Shown: one piece after another, positions 63,444 to 64,000 of the stretch | Numbering within the stretch: the stretch's first letter is position 1 | How the letters are laid out: every line of letters starts with the position of its first letter | Assembly: GCA_949710005.1 (NCBI GenBank) | Contig: OX453280.1 | Coordinates: 14,608,258 to 14,672,257, forward strand | From: Ricordea florida | Taxonomy: Eukaryota > Cnidaria > Anthozoa > Corallimorpharia > Ricordeidae | Direction: 5' to 3' | DNA: 64,000 nt | Program-made: the position numbers and the translations under genes | The notes under the pieces: model-generated | Seen by the model: only the letters and a program-made list of their open reading frames with translations | Told to the model about the DNA's origin: nothing | The model's database searches: none

Positions 63444-64000
63444 TTATAATATTGCTATCTAGAACCTCTGCCCTTTTTCCACAAATGAAATGTTAATTCA
63501 AGCCTTAATTTGCAAAGTTAGACATAACATATTAACTTTGTTTCTTTCTGCTGTTTACTTTATTTTTATGATGTCAAATATCAATATTTCATAACAACCA
63601 CAACATGCAATTAACCTTTTACATTGGAAAAACTTTATAAAGAAGAAAATAAATTTTGCAATGCCAAACTGTTTATGATCTTTCTCATATATTTATTGCA
63701 AGTGTGCTGTATGTAGTAACAAGTGTTTCAAGTTCCCTAAATGCCCTATGCTTTCAATAATGATTTTCCACGCAAACTTTATAGACAAATGACTGCACTA
63801 GATTCTAAGCCTTTAAGAAGAAATGGTATTGTTTGGAGCTGTTTTGATTACTACCAACCTCTGATGGAAAGCCTGTTAAGAAGATTTTTGCATTGCTTGT
63901 AGTAGTAGAGTAACAATACCTTTACCAAGATTAGGACATGCATCCCACCCCATAAAAATGTATTATGTTTAACATAAAAAAAATTTAACAATAATAATAA

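Larger units (their letters stand above)
60605..64000 (-). mobile_element. Non-autonomous DNA element family, copy 4, split by PLE-D, runs off window
   Basis: CCTCGCGAAGCGAGG at 60617 is the terminal repeat. The following TCGCAAGCCCGAGTAAATCG block is the reverse complement of 16800-16850. The element resumes at about 62330 (TTTAAAGGTGTCCGTTCGCA) and matches 14307-16700 in reverse up to the window end. PLE-D sits in its TA repeat. Confidence 0.8.

Overview
This is a transposon-dense stretch of animal nuclear DNA. It holds a split host gene, spliceosomal exon borders, nested LTR retrotransposons (BEL/Pao and Gypsy), several LINE clades, Penelope-like elements (PLEs) with GIY-YIG endonucleases, cut-and-paste DNA transposons and a Crypton. 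This mix, and the style of the individual proteins, fits an invertebrate metazoan, most likely an anthozoan cnidarian such as a stony coral. That taxonomic call is inference from remembered family resemblance. I see no bacterial operons, rRNA, tRNA or CRISPR.

Host gene. Two in-phase exons on the + strand (11852-12039 and 53259-53504) together read as a BH3-to-BH2 stretch of a divergent Bcl-2 family protein. The second exon ends just after the GG of BH2, where Bcl-2 genes classically carry an intron. If so, 12040-53258 is a single intron of about 41 kb filled almost entirely by nested mobile elements. The remaining exons lie outside the window or were not recognised.

Layout. 1-476 (-): 5' end of a LINE ORF with a 2A-like peptide and a PHD-type zinc finger, running off the window. 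About 612-5370 (-): decayed BEL/Pao element. 5690-10870: compact, virus-like DNA element with a broken type-B DNA polymerase and small ORFs on both strands, itself hit by a MITE and a hairpin. 13040-18248 (+): CR1-like LINE split by a non-autonomous DNA element. 19641-24700 (-): PLE split by a decayed Gypsy element. 25340-26773: TIR element with no transposase. 26777-38100 (+): PLE split by a 10-kb BEL element (28008-37998, LTRs and GGAG target duplication) that in turn holds a short MITE, a THAP+DDE transposon (31743-34098) and an element built of palindrome arrays (34954-36967). 39168-44862: PLE remnant split by a 5-kb palindrome-array element. 45260-48040: TIR element with a cysteine-rich ORF, then a Crypton. 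49250-50810 (-): L1/Tx1-like LINE. After exon 2: LINE fragment, then a Gypsy element with LTRs (55050-60421) containing a BEL fragment. 60605-64000 (-): DNA element whose TA microsatellite is occupied by a foldback PLE.

How it fits together. Almost every boundary was found because a known coding frame stops at an inverted or direct repeat and resumes beyond it. This gives a relative insertion order, up to three levels deep. The strongest unexpected signals are full-core hammerhead ribozymes in the PLE at 60.8-62.2 kb, the 2A-like peptide at the window start, the compact polB element, the two elements with palindrome arrays near their ends, and the Bcl-2 exon pair bracketing it all. Most transposon reading frames carry stops or frameshifts and are annotated as pseudogenes.
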